From Mermis nigrescens (taxonomy: Eukaryota > Nematoda > Enoplea > Mermithida > Mermithidae), in the NCBI GenBank assembly GCA_036768485.1, contig JAVLUZ010000157.1, forward strand, positions 17,115,877 to 17,179,876: DNA of 64,000 nt. The letters are read 5' to 3'. The position numbers and the translations under genes were made by a program. How positions within the stretch are numbered: position 1 is the stretch's first letter; each line of letters starts with the position of its first letter. Of this stretch, positions 34,060-46,489 are shown piece after piece. The notes beneath the pieces are model-generated. The model did no database searches, was not told the origin of the DNA, and worked only from the letters and a program-made list of their open reading frames with translations.

Positions 34060-34313
34060 CATAGGTGGGCAGCACCGAAATTCTGGGGTGTGAGGGGCGC
34101 AAGATTTTTCAAAGGTCAAAAGATGGTGGTATGGCGAAAACACCATTTTTTAACGTTCCTAATCGAGCACTATCCATTGGTATCAAAAAATTGCGAAAAA
34201 AAACAAAAAAATTCAAAAATTGAATTTTGGGGGGTATTTTGGTTTCTGGGGGTATTCGGCCTTCTGGGGTGCATACCCCCAAACTCCTTCTCCCCCGCCC
34301 ACGCCCACATGTG
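34060..34313 (+). mobile_element. Family A element (copy A6)
   Basis: From CATAGGTGGGCAGCACC to CGCCCACATGTG; flanks GTGGGGAT and GTGGGTAT (34052-34059, 34314-34321) agree at 7 of 8 positions. Confidence 0.78.
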
Positions 34314-34689
34314 GTGGGTATAGGGGATACTATTTGAAAGACTGCCAGAATAGATTTTAGCAAACTTTTGAGCGAATAATCCAAGAATTTTTTGGCGCTT
34401 CCCTATTGTTTTTGCATAACTTTCGTCTTCCGAACAGTCCAAGTTTGAGTAATACATGGTGAATATGTCAATTTCCTGGGGTTCTGCACAGAATAATTTC
34501 TTTTTCGTATTGTTTTTCTTTCTAATGTGACCTTTGAGATTAAAACAAGTTAAACAGAGGATCGAGCTCGGGACTTGTTTGCCTTTTCATTCATTTGGCT
34601 TGCAAAGTCACTCCTAGTCTAATCTATTTAATTTCCAATACGGCGCAGCTAACTTTCTGCTTTTTTGATTGTCTGTTTGGTTCAATAGT

Positions 34690-34880
34690 TTATTTCAATC
34701 TGCAGGCCGCAGGATATAGTTCGATTATTTGTGTTGCATAGAGAAAGTCTGATTTTTTGGCAGATTTTGGGACTATAGGCATATGTATAGATAGTGTTTC
34801 TAGTCCACTCCTTGAACATCCAATATCCGTAATCCCAAGTATATGCGTCTTTTGGAGATCATTTTTCATTGTAATTAAAA
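34690..34880. repeat. Solo arm of the family D TIR segment
   Basis: Carries the blocks GCAGGATATAGTTCGATT, GCATAGAGAAAGTCTGATTTTT and AATCCCAAGTATA in the order of one 190-bp arm of 41931-42737. No opposite arm is visible nearby. Confidence 0.5.
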
Positions 34881-35165
34881 ACTCGTTGTACATGAAAGTT
34901 TTATCATAAAAATGAATAAGAATGCTTTTAGGTAATTAGATTTGAAATTGCTTATCAAATAATAATGAACGTATGCAAATAAGTACGAGACAGCTTGAGG
35001 CTTTGATCACCCAGCCTCTGACATTCATTTATCAGTTAAAATAATAGGACAAATATGTAGATATGACTTCCGAGTTGCGACCTGATTTGACGCATTAATT
35101 AAATAGTAGAATATAGGTTTAGAACGTCACAAAGAGTAATTATCTGCGAGAACTAATCGAATATA

Positions 35166-36518
35166 CAGGGTGGTCCACGTATCTATTCCATGTTTTGTTC
35201 TGCTGCTGTACCCTCAATAGTTGCTGATATTTAATGTAAATTCAACATAGTGTATAGTAAACATTAGAATTTAATTTATTATCATTTTAGGACGCTCCGA
35301 CTATTATTTTATATTTTAAAGATATGGCGTACTCCATTTTGGAACGAGCAAAAGTTGCTTCGTGGTATGAATGGACGGGCAGCTTGGTAATGGTCCAAAG
35401 AACATTTCGAACAACATTTTACCGTGACCCACCATCACACAACAACATTTCTAAATGGCATAAGCTATTAATGGAGACTGGATCAGTACAGGATTTGAAA
35501 AAAATCGAAGTCGTTCCGCTCATTCCTACGAAAATTCGGCACGAGTGACAGAACATTTCACCAAAAATCCTCATTCTTCGACACGTCGTGCGGCTAATGC
35601 TCTAATGATAAGTCGCACAACCATTCCAAGAATTTTAGAAGGCCTTAAGTGGCACCCTTACAACGTGCACATTGTCCAGAAATTAACCGAGGAAGATAAA
35701 GAAAATCGATTAGAATTTGCGCAGGATGAAAATGACCGAATGGAACAAAATCCTAATCATCTCGCGAATTTGTTTTTTTTTCTGACGAGGCACATTTTCA
35801 TATTAATGGTGGCTTTAATCGTCATAATCATCGTTTTTGGTCGGGTGAAAATCCCTAATAGATCACTGAAAAATCTTTACATTCTCCACGGACGACAGTT
35901 TGGGCAGCTATTGGCGATAACGGCCTAATTCGCCCAATTTTTTCAATGACAATGTCAGCACCTAAAGTTACCTCCAGATGCTGCAAACCCAATTCTATCC
36001 TCAACTGCAAGCTCGTCATATTGAGAACGATGTGATTTTTATGCAAGATGGAGAGCCACCTCATTGGGGAAGAAATGTTCGCAATTGGCTCAATGAAACT
36101 TTTCCCAATTGCTGGATGGGTCGTGGGTCGCCTTCCATCCTTAACCTCCTCGTTCTCCCGATTTAAGGTCGTGTGATTTCTTCCTTTGAGGTTTTATCAA
36201 GTCAAAAGTGTACACAACGCGCCCGATGAACATTGACGAATTAAAAAATCGAATTATTCAAGCTTTCAACGATGTTACAGTCGAAATGCGCCGAAAAGTG
36301 TTGCTAAAATATCGCAAACGTTTGTTCAAGATTCTAGAAAATGGTGGTGATCACGTAGAAGTCTACCATTCGTGAAACATAGAGTTTGTCGATTTAAAAA
36401 TTTACAGAATAAAATTTTAATGTCTGCTTTATAATCTGGCATTGTTTTATCATGTTTGAATGAAAATTCTTGTTGTTTTATGAAAACAAAGTATGGAATA
36501 GATACGTGGGCCACCCTG
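35166..36518 (+). mobile_element. mariner-type transposon, 1.35 kb, with intact inverted ends
   Basis: The ends CAGGGTGGTCCACGTATCTA and, from the right, CAGGGTGGCCCACGTATCTA are 25-27 bp inverted repeats with one mismatch. TA flanks both sides (35164-35165, 36519-36520). Length and termini are those of a full-length mariner-type element; the gene inside is disabled. Confidence 0.92.
35324..36375 (+). pseudogene. mariner transposase, frameshifted
   Basis: The N-terminal helix-turn-helix region starts MAYSILERAKVASWYEW. It is the kind of N-terminal domain seen in many arthropod mariner-like copies. Further on: VTEHFTKNPHSSTRRAA, then catalytic blocks FSDEAHFHINGG (about 35780), FMQDGEPPHWG (36038-36070) and PRSPDL..CDFF (about 36149-36180), and a C-terminal VYTTRPMNIDELK..II. 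Reading the blocks in order needs at least three frame changes (near 35520, 35770 and 35930), and a TGA stands where a tryptophan codon is expected after CDFFL. The enzyme would cut and paste DNA at TA sites in the nucleus. This copy cannot be made as one protein. Confidence 0.88.
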
Positions 36519-36520
36519 TA

Positions 36521-39500
36521 TTACAAAAAATAGTGCCTGATTTATTCTGTCTCTCTGAAATTTTATTTAGACAAACATACATATTCATCAAATTATTATA
36601 ATCGGAGGCGTCAAAAGACTATGATCGATAATTCTTCTGGTCAAATACTTGAATTTGCTTTCTTCCAGATACTTAAATCGGAAAGATTTTATCGAACTGA
36701 AGCCTAAATTTTGCAATTGCCAGACTGTAACAGAATTCGCTCTATCTTTATTCTAAAAATCAAAAATTACATCCTTGCGTGCATAGGCGTGCGGGTCTGG
36801 GGAGGTCAGCTCGACAGAGTTTAAACTCCTGACTTGGCTAATCCTAGATCGGTTAGACACCTGTATTATTCTAAATTTTGAGCAAATTATATGTTTTAGC
36901 AAAGCCAGGCGCGTTCTTGGGTGCTAAATGTATGGGTCACCTGAGTGCGATCAACACAAGGCATGTTCGAATTATACTCCTTAACTGCATTGTTAGCTTA
37001 ATAAATGCGCATTTATACCATTGAGCCAATTGAGCCAAAAACAGTGTGAGTCATAAACAGTAGAAATCTTAGATTTCCCATACTCATCAATAAATTAGTT
37101 CACGAATTTATAGCATTTTACGTGCATCTTTTACAGATAATGCTTGATTCATTCTAAATCCAAGATTTTAGCTCAATCGGACCATTATTCGCACTGGCAG
37201 GGGATACACGCAGCATGCGTAGGCGTGTTGACGTGCTGCAAGAGCAGAGCAGACCCCTGCCTCTCTTACTTTGCTTATCACACATGCACACACTGTGAAG
37301 TGGTAGCAAGAGCTGACCTGACCATTGCTTAAGTACATTGCAGGCGGGGATGGGAGTAGGCTGGACCTCCCCTCCTCCTGGGACACAGGCGCATTAGTAT
37401 GGGTGTGTTAATGCTTGACCCGGTATGTCAGACAATAAATGTTCATTAAAAACTATGTTACACATGCAACAAGCAGCGCTGTGGACATGTCAGACTTGTA
37501 CTGGTGTAAATACTGGTGTGTCCTATGTCTACTAGAATCGACACGGACACTACCCGGTGTTTGCCTTCGGGAATTACCCAGGTACCTACGCTACTCTTAG
37601 CACTGGCCAGGTTCTACAAGCGCGTAGTGCGACTCTAAACCCAACGGCCCTCAATGACCTACGGCCTCGACTCCCTCAGTCCTAATGTTGCTGACCGCTT
37701 TTTGTCGGGTGTCTCAGCATTGGGGTGCTTTGAGTCCTTGGAGGCTCAAAAGTATTGGCAGAAAGTGAATCTAAAAAGGTACGGTGTTCTTCAAGAGTAC
37801 CCTCAGTTGTTGTTTGTTCCGAAAAAGTGAGTCAAGAAAAATGCGATGAGCTTCAAGAGTACTTTCAAAAGGTTCGGTTGCTTCCTGATCAGAGTTAGAT
37901 TCAGGGCTATTTTCAGTACTCCCTTTCCCAACTCCTTGCTTCTCAGAATCTTCAGAACTTGAATCCGTATTTTAGCACTATTTCCCTAATTTCGCTTATC
38001 ATATTTTTCTTTACCGTTTTCCGAAAATATGTGAAATGTTCCTTTTAAACAATTCACCTGATAATAATCCGCTTTTATCCAAGACTTTCTTGAAGTCTGC
38101 TGCAACCGCTGGCTCTGTCAGTTACAACACGGAAAAAGACGAAGAAAAAATAAACAGGCGCCAAAAAACTGACTAGAAATCACGAAAAGGGTAAGGTGGG
38201 TGTTTTATCCTCAGTTTTTCAGAGTTTTATTTTCACTCCCGACGTGTTTTATCCCCAGCTTTTCCGGAATTTATTTTCTCGGCTTTTCTGAGTTTTATTT
38301 TCACGCCCAACTAATAAATATATGTATTTGTATTTGCACCCTAATTTTTCTCAGACGTACAGAAAAAAATATATTATCTAGTCGTATTTAATTCTTAGTT
38401 CTTCTACGCTTTATTTTTACGACTCTCAATGATTCAGAGGCTACGCTTCAACTTTTTATTAGTATTTATCGCAGCTTAATCACTGAAACAAAGACAAAAA
38501 CTGCCACATAAATTTTTTTATTTGGAAAGGGAAAAAGTGGTTAAGTGACGAAATGATTTTTTTCAAAAAGAGCGAAAAAGGAATCCTACTTTCTGCGCCA
38601 AAATTGTCATGTAGGCTCTGAATTCCTTTGACTCACCTGTCAGTATTTAGGGACTACTCAAAATCCTTTTGTGTTTTTCCTTTTATTTTAAATAAATTAA
38701 ACTACACCTATTCACTTACTACAGCTTCGACGATTAAAACCACACAAATAACCAAGAGAAAAATATTTCGACCGTTAAAGATAAGGCTCTCCGAAATACA
38801 CTACCTCAGTGCTCTTTTCTGGCCGCTTTTATAGCTTTTTCGGAGCTGTCCATTAGCTTAAGTGGGATTAGTTTTGGAGCAATGTTGTCTTTTCGGAAAA
38901 TATTATATTTATTCAATTTTCTTATAGAATTTGTATGTTTTGCGTAGTCTTACCATGTAATTTACATATAAGGTTGGTTGACCTTTTGACCTTTATGAAT
39001 TTATGCCGCCGTGTTGTCTACCATGCTATATAGGCGGTTTACAGCCTTCCTAGGTGGGCTGAGGCGCGCTTTTGTTCGTGACGGCTTTATTTACTTGCGC
39101 TCATGCTTTTGCTCACAGGCAGCGCTTCCTAGCTGGATGTTTTTCAGTTATTTCTAGTATTTTCTGGTTATTCTACGTTTTCACACGTGCTTTCCTGGCT
39201 ATACAACTTGCTCGAAATCTATATATTTTGCACGTAAATCGTAGACTTTGACTCCCACTTTAGTAAAAATTCCTTCATTTTTAAGGGATTAACTTGGCTT
39301 CTCTCCATTTTTGGTCTTTTGTTCTCGTTTATGGATTTTGGTCCACTAATATTTGCAATCATCGCCTGTCTAAAATTAATCCTTAAATATTAATCCCACG
39401 CCTGAATTCTCGTTTTCTCAGCACTAATTTATACATATTAAAGGCGTTCATATGATTCAACGTAAAATATAAAGTGACAAAAACATATACCTACTTGGAC

Positions 39501-39558
39501 ACATGACCTTTAGATGTATCTATGTACCTTTCTATACATATTATTGCTTCCACTAAAA
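36521..39558. other. Region with no confident gene; possible retroelement traces
   Basis: A 58-codon frame at 37654-37830 (MTYGLDSLSPNVADRF..) looks coding in composition but is unrecognised, and stops lie upstream in the same frame. Near 38590-38612 the minus strand reads ACATGACAATT then TTGGCGCAGAAAGTAGGAT, which resembles an LTR end followed by a Ty3/Gypsy-type primer-binding site. A TATATAG box lies on the same strand near 39028. I could not find a partner LTR. Degenerate ~50-bp repeats (AGTTTTATTTTCACKCCC) occur at about 38205-38310. Confidence 0.3.
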
Positions 39559-41930
39559 TCATAGGTAGCGCGTTAGCGCGTACCTATAATATACTTGGGT
39601 ACCCCTAACACCTGTGCACCCCTACAGCTATAACGGGACACTTCTGGAAGGTGCGGTTTTTTTAAAAGATAGATAATGAAAAAATTCGCTGCCCGTGTTT
39701 TTTTCTTTTTCTTGAAACTCAAAACTGGCTGTGTAAAGAAGGTGTAAAGTTTTTGTGTAACGTTATAACATAGGATGAATTTTGGGAGGTTTTTTAGACG
39801 GCATGTGGACAACTCAGTATTGACTCCTCAAATAAATTAATGGTACATATTTGTAGAGGAAGGGATGCTCCAAAATGAATTTTTTGTTTATCGAAATTCG
39901 CATTAGTTCTCGAATGGGAGTGTAAAGAGTGCGAAAATCTGGGGGTGAAAAAGCACATTTTGGTCGAGTTTTCAACCTGCTTATGTCTGATACTAACTCC
40001 GGTTATAAGTTTTTTAAAATGTTTTCTGACAGAAATGTAGAGCGGATCAAGGGCTACATTCTGCATATAAGGAAAGTCTTTTACGCTCTATGGTGAGTTA
40101 GATCCTGGGTTTTAAAGTTTACACTCTAGCTGATGGTGTAAAAAACGGATTTTAACTAAGATTTCTCTGCCAAATTTTTTCCGCTTTTGAGTCAGGGTAA
40201 ATTGAATACGGCAGTAATAAAGTGCCTTTCAGGGGCTACACATCGCAGCAAACCGCATTTAAAATAACGCAATATTGAGTTATTTATGGGGGTGTAAAGT
40301 TCGAAATCAGAGGTAAAAATGGGCGAAAAAACACGTTTTTTCCGAATTTCTTTAAACTCAATGGGGGTTCGGTACGGAATTTTAAAGTTTACAGTGTTCT
40401 AAATGATGGAAAATACGTTTTTGTTGCGTTTTTTGTTCGCCACTTTCTCCGTCCAGAAGTCGGGATAAGTCCAATAGAATAAAAATAAAGTGCTTTATAT
40501 CGGGTGCATGTCAAAGCAAATTGTCTATACATTAATATTTAGCGAGTGTAAAGTCAAAAATTTGATGTTTAAAATGCGTTTCTGTCTTGTTTTTTCTGCC
40601 TACTTCTCCGGTTATGAGTCAGGGACACGATTATCAAGTCTAGAAATGGACCAGGAAGCAAATTTGATATGCCAGTCTGGCGCGTATGTTTACACTCTAC
40701 AGTGTTGTAATGTGGTTTACACCTATTGTTAGTTTGCCCATAGGACATTATGGAGACTTAATTTTTTTCATTAATATTAATCGTAATATCGGAACAATAT
40801 CAAAATTACGAATCTGACCAAAATCTTCTGTACACTAGGTGTTTACATGAAGTATACACTACATATGTATTTATCTTCGTTTTTGAGCATTCCAGAAACC
40901 TAATTTTTCCTGGAGTCTAGAAATTTTCAAAGAATCAAATGTGAGACGTCACGTAGACGCGTTTGTTTACATCCAACAGTGATGTAAAGTAGTTTACACT
41001 CATTGTTTATTTGTCCTGAGACCATTGTAGAAATGCAATTTTTTCATAAATGTTGATAATAATATCCGAGTAATATCAGATTTACAAATAGGAATAAAAT
41101 CCTCTTTACACAAGGAGGCGGTTGTGTAAAGTTTACACTGCTAATTAATCTTCGTTCTATAGCTTAGCAAAAACCTGAATTTTTTGTCGAAATCTGAAAA
41201 TTTACATGGAATCGAATAAGGGACGTCAGCTGGGCGCGTTTGTTTACACTCAACAGTGATGTAAAGTGGTTTATCTTCGTTCTAGAGCTTTGCAAAAACC
41301 TAAATGTTTTGCCGAAATCTGAAAATTTACAAGGGATTAAATAAGGGACGTCAGCTGGGCGCGCTTGTTTACACTCAACAGTGATGTAAAATGGTTTACA
41401 TCTGTGTCTATCCGACTAAAATCTGCTTAACACTCGTTGCTAGAGTAAAGTTCACACTATATAATAAGCTTCGTTCTAGAGCCTCACAGTAACTTATTTT
41501 TTCCCTAAAGTCGTAAAATATATACGGAAACAGATGTGATACGTCTGCTAGGGGCGTATGAAGAGTAGTGTAAAGTGATTAACACCTAATGTTAATTTGT
41601 TCTTAGAACATTATAGAGGTTTCATTTCTTAATAAATGCTGAGCTTTATATCAGAGCAATATCGAGATGATTAATCCCACTAAAATTCTTTACACTGTTG
41701 TGTAAAGTTTAAAATGTAAATTAAGTTTAGCTCTAGAAAGTTTTGGAAGCATATTTCTTTACAGGATGTTCTACGTAACATAAGAATTACTAATCAGAAT
41801 GTTTGTTTCTTCTACAACTAGTAGCTTTGTAAAGTTTAAACCATTCAATCATTAGAAGAACCGCACAGTAAATAAAATCTAGTATTGTATTTCCAAATCT
41901 TGCTAATTAAAAGTAGGGTACTAGCAAAGA
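39559..41930 (-). repeat. Family D repeat body, copy D3
   Basis: Its end (lower coordinate) has the hairpin ATAGGTAGCGCG, loop, CGCGTACCTAT at 39561-39587. The body carries dozens of TTTACACTC/GAGTGTAAA motifs in ~300-bp rhythms, for example the repeated ACTCAACAGTGATGTAAA near 40976, 41250 and 41375. It matches 1669-3408 (inverted) and 62705-64000 (same orientation). No recognisable protein; the ORF at 40490 is a by-product. Confidence 0.65.
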
Positions 41931-42737
41931 AAAATGCTGCGATGGAACAAAAAAGGGGAATATACTTGGGATTGTGAATTATCGAGGATGTAAAAGGAGG
42001 GGACTAGGAAAAATCTCCCTATGTTATATGCCAAAAATCGCAAAATATGTTAAAAATCCTACTTTCTCTAAACAATGCAAAAAATCGAAGTATATTCTGC
42101 GGTCTCTGAAAAAACGTATTATTTTAAAATAATTTTCTCTCATCGACATAATATCTTAAAAGCATATTACGTAATGCAACTTTTTGCAGACTTCATTTAA
42201 CTTTGATTTGCTTAATAATGTGACTGAAAGTGAAATGCTGTTAACAAATCATAATTAAGTTTTTCGTATTTCATTATTACTAAGCATGTCACTTAGCAGA
42301 TACAGCCATTCTAAGTGTCAAAGTGCAAGCAATATTCAAATTACCAAAAAATTGATTAAAAAAGCAGCGAATTAGCAATGCAGTAGCTAAGCGAATTAAA
42401 TGAAATAGTACATATCGATGCATTCAAGACAATCGATGATATTGTTGGTTCAAAGCAGTAGGAAACACGGAAGCTGACGTGCACAAGACCTTATGTAGAT
42501 ACTCTTTTACACATGTCTACAACAATTGTTTACTAAACTTTTACATTTTTCAAAGGCCGCAAATATACTTCGATTTTTTGCATTGTTTAGAGAAAGTAGG
42601 ATTTTTAACATATTTTGCGATTTTTGGCATATAACATAGGGAGATTTTTCCTAGTCCCCTCCTTTTACATCCTCGATAATTCACAATCCCAAGTATACTC
42701 CCCTTTTTTGTTCCATCGGAGCATTTTTCTTTGCTAG
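41931..42737. mobile_element. TIR element with ~190-bp ends, TA-flanked (family D, copy D3)
   Basis: The ends are CTAGCAAAGAAAAATGCTGC and GCATTTTTCTTTGCTAG, with TA on both sides (41929-41930, 42738-42739). The inverted arms run to about 42105 and from about 42550. The interior has no transposase. Position and orientation relative to the D3 body match the 875-1668 copy. Confidence 0.72.
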
Positions 42738-42959
42738 TATTAATATAATTGCTTGCTTTACATACATATGTGCTTGACTTCGTTCTTTGCTGACAGTGAA
42801 TAAGCAACTTTCTTTTATTTGTGGCATGTGTAGAGGAATAAATACAAATGCATAGTTTTTCTGCAAGAGCAGCTAAAAATGACCTGCGTCATAACACACC
42901 TTCATGTACATACAATGTGCGCATCTATGTACCTATACTGCATTAACGCAAAGTCAGCG

Positions 42960-43140
42960 ATATCGTAAGAGAATATGATGGGTTCCTATTCTTACGATTT
43001 TAATCGGCAATATCGCAGAAATCGGGAAAACTGGCAATATCACCGGCAAGAATCACGAAAGTCATGGGAATCGGCAATATCACAGACAAAAATCGAGAAA
43101 GTCGGCTATATTGCCGACAAAAATCGGGAAAGTCGCAAGG
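42960..43140 (+). repeat. Minisatellite with ~37-bp unit
   Basis: About four degenerate units of the form AATCGGGAAAGTCGGCAATAT followed by CACCGRCAA. They make an artefactual ORF. Confidence 0.6.
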
Positions 43141-43436
43141 AGGAGACGAATAATGCGAAGGAAGAAAGAGTAAGGAAGCTGCCATCTGTTCTTTGCTGGT
43201 GATCCGAATAGGATGGTTCAAACAAATGATAGAAAGTGAATAACGATATCAGAGCTATGTACATATTAATAATATCACTGAGTTTCAGTCGAAACTATTT
43301 TGGTTGATTGAGTAACGTAACTTGTAGTTAATCTGTATTTTAGTAGAAAGTCATTCGCTATATAAATTTTTGTTAAATTTGATCTTTACTGAGCGCTTCC
43401 GATGTTTCGAGAAAGACCTTACCTTCAGGAATCATA

Positions 43437-43590
43437 ACCACCGTTTTTTCCCAGCAATTTGGTTGACATTATAGACCAGACCCAAAATTTTTTCCCACTT
43501 TTTCCGACCTTTTTCCACCTTTTTTGGAGGTCTAAAAGCATTAAAAATAGAGCGCCTGGGTTGAAAAATCAGTGTTTTTCAAGTACGAAA
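43437..43590 (+). repeat. Dispersed repeat F, shared with 54147-54290
   Basis: The stretch from CCACCGTTTTTTCCCAGCAA through GAGCGCCTGGGTTGAAAAAT recurs almost unchanged at 54147-54290 in the same orientation. It is the outer flank of inverted repeat E. Confidence 0.65.
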
Positions 43591-43599
43591 TCCGGTATT

Positions 43600-44400
43600 C
43601 TTGAGCCTGGTGCACACCCACCTTTAATGTGTGTACGCGTTTAGTACCTACAGTAATTGTATATGTAGGTATCATAATTTAGCTTACGAAAGTACTTGCG
43701 TCTCTGATTTCTTGATATTTTCAAATACGCATTATTCACTAGGGACATTTTTAAACTGAAATTAAAACGCATTAGATGTTACAGTGATAAAAACAATATA
43801 AACCGATCAACAGTAAGCTAAAAAATAAAGTGCATGTATGTATATGTCTTACAGTAATGATATTTTTTACAGTACGCTAAATAGTTGTGCATGATGAAGG
43901 ATGTTTCGATTTCTTCACTGTTCGGCGAAATCAATCACCGGCCATTAAGCAACTACGAAGTTGGGCGCTACAGTAATAAGGGTGTTCTATTGTCGAGCAA
44001 TTTCATGCACCAAGCCGGGGTTAAGAAAGACTACAGTAATCTTATGTTCACGAGGTCTATTTTTGCAGGCCTTACAGTAATAAAGTTTTTTATATTATAT
44101 ATGGCTTACAGTAATAATATTTTTATGGCATGAGATTAATTCTTTATTTCGCTGTGAAAAAACGACCGATTTCTTCAGTGTTCGATGAATTCAATTGCCG
44201 GCCGTTGAGAAAGGATGAAGTCGGGCGCTACAGTAATAAGGGTGTTCTATTGTCGAGCGATTTCATGCACCGAGCCGGGGTTAAAAAGATTACAGCAAAA
44301 TGAGAACGACAACTTCAAAAAAGACTACAGTAATCTTATGTTCACTAGGTCTATTTTGGCAGGCCTTATAGTAATAATTTTTTATATATCATCCGCTTTC
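43600..44400 (+). repeat. Inverted repeat E, left arm, with YTACAGTAAT array
   Basis: About 800 bp with ten or more copies of a YTACAGTAAT motif. An internal duplication puts the same phrase (GGCGCTACAGTAATAAGGGT, then GTTCTATTGTCGAGC) at 43965 and 44226. The whole segment recurs inverted at 46490-47215. No gene is supported. Confidence 0.7.
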
Positions 44401-45936
44401 TAGAGAGGAAATAACAAAATGTTACAGCTGGTCCATGGGCCAGCTTCTTTATAGCTAAATTTCAAGAAAATTTCTGGAGGTTTCACGAAAGTTTTTAAAA
44501 AAATCTAAAATCATAATGACGAATGAAATATAATCGGAATAATCATGATATTTGTAAACAGTGTCATAATGGAAAGTCATGATTCAAATTTGCCGAATTC
44601 ATAGACTGATTCGCGACTTCTCAAAAACACACAAAAGTGTACCTATGTACATATGTAACGTTCATGTATTCAGTAAAAGTTCGTAGTTACATACAGACAT
44701 GCTCATGGGGGTTTGGGGGAGTCCTGACCCCCAGAATGGAAAATTGGAATATTTCTGCAAAAAATGAGGCAAAATAAAGGCTAAAAACGAATGGAAATCA
44801 AAGATTTCCTTCAAAAGTGCTTGAAGTTTACCAGAAACTGTAGATTAACATAGATTTAAGCTATTTTAGCGCTTGTAGCAGTTTTTGACACAATTCCGGC
44901 CCCATGAAGTCTAATTTTTGACCCCCAGACCGAACATACTGTGCACCTCTGCACCTGACTCCCCAAAATAGAAAACTGGGAAATTTTCTGGGAAAAACGA
45001 GACAAAATTAAAACTAAAAACGGATGAAAATCAAAACTTTTCTTCAAAAGTGCTTGAAATTGATCAGAAACTGTAGATTAATATAGATTTAACGCTATTT
45101 TAGCGTTTATAGCAATTTCTGACGCAATTTTGGCTCCAAAAAGTCAGATTTTTGATTCCCACAGACCGGCTGACCCCCCAGCTGCATAAACATACCTATG
45201 TATTTCATTGCCAATCCTTGTACATAGTTTGCTTAATATCGGAAGCCGCTAGCCGATTTGGTTTACTATATTAAGGTCGCTATCACATTTTTTTTCGAAT
45301 TCTCTAGAATTTTTCAGTGACTCTTATTTTTAGCGGCCCTGAGCGACCGCCCGGTCCGCCCCCTAAACACAGCTACTACATATGTATGTACCTAATACAT
45401 ACTCGTACAAATGTATGCGTACATACAATACATTCCCTAATACGTCCGCCAACGACACTGCTACTATTACACATGTACATACCACGTACCTGAGAATTTT
45501 GAAAGTTTAAAGCCACTACAAAAGTGTTTTAAACTAATACAATAAATATGATATTCTACAGTATGTTGAGTCATGTAGAGACGTGTGCTCGTGTTAATCC
45601 GCATTACTGTATCAAATTTTTTGTAGCCTGTTTCTTGTTGGAAAAATGCAGAAAACCGCAAAGTTAAACGAAACAGACTATACATAGGTACATATTTTTA
45701 ATTTTATCCTTCATATGTATGTGCATTGAGAGCAACAATAGCTAAGAAATGTGGTTGATACCTGTACTCACTCGTACCTATGCAGCAGGTACCTACCTAC
45801 CATACATTTGTTCCATATCTAACACGTTCACAAAGTTATGTACAATGTGGTTGATACCTGTACTCACTCGTACTATGCAGCAGGTACCTACTATACATTC
45901 TACAAATATTTGCATGCCTTTTGTCAGCTCGCTTAG
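44401..45936. other. Spacer of inverted repeat E, with family C dimer and short duplications
   Basis: Two tandem family C units lie at 44700-45185, each with CTTCAAAAGTGCTTGAA and a TATTTTAGCG block. A ~98-bp duplication containing ATGTGGTTGATACCTGTACT lies at 45748-45900. No gene is seen. Confidence 0.55.
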
Positions 45937-46457
45937 TGTAACGGGGGGGGCGCCGCCTCCCACCGTTACGTGAGCAAAATTTTACCCGCACCGGTTTCCC
46001 GGATCTTCCGCTCTGATTCGCGTGTGTAGTACTAATCGACTACTCGGGCTCTTGCTCACAACTGCGCAAAGTATTAAATAATATTGAGAAACAATGAAAC
46101 ATCAACGTCACGGGTTCAACTTCAAAGTAGGCATTTCTAGCCGTGTAGTAGCACTCCTGCTACACTCCTCCCCCTCTAGGAGAAAGCGTAAGCGCAGACA
46201 ACTCCAGAGAACGAACTCTGGGACCTCCAATGTGTAACGGGGGCGCCGCCTCCCACCGTTACGTGAGCAAAATTTTACCCGCACCGGTTTCCCGGATCTT
46301 CCGCTCTGATTCGCGTGTGTAGTACTAATCGACTACTCGGGCTCTTGCTCACAACTGCGCAAAGTATTAAATAATATTGAATAACAATGAAACATCAACG
46401 TCACGGGTTCAACTTCAAAGTAGGCATTTCTAGCCGTGTAGTAGCACTCCTGCTACA
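45937..46457 (+). mobile_element. Miniature LTR-like element (TRIM-like) or tandem duplication
   Basis: Two direct repeats, 45937-46164 (228 bp) and 46233-46457 (225 bp), each begin TGTAACGGG and end CTCCTGCTACA (TG..CA ends). They differ by the length of a G-run and a couple of bases. Only 68 bp separates them, with no obvious primer-binding site or protein. Each repeat starts with a hairpin GTAACGG..CCGTTAC. Flanks TTAG and ATAG match at 3 of 4 positions. A terminal-repeat retrotransposon in miniature is plausible; a simple 296-bp tandem duplication would look the same. Confidence 0.55.
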
Positions 46458-46489
46458 ATAGTTTGATCAAGAAGAGCCTCCAAGTCGTG

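Noticed and set aside
36930..37030. tRNA-like sequence on the minus strand (A-box-like GGCTCAATGGTA and B-box-like ATTCGAAC)
   Set aside because: The arms do not form a convincing cloverleaf and the B box is poor. Similar weak hints at 3545-3620 and 34560-34620 were also dropped; they could be SINE or tRNA relics.
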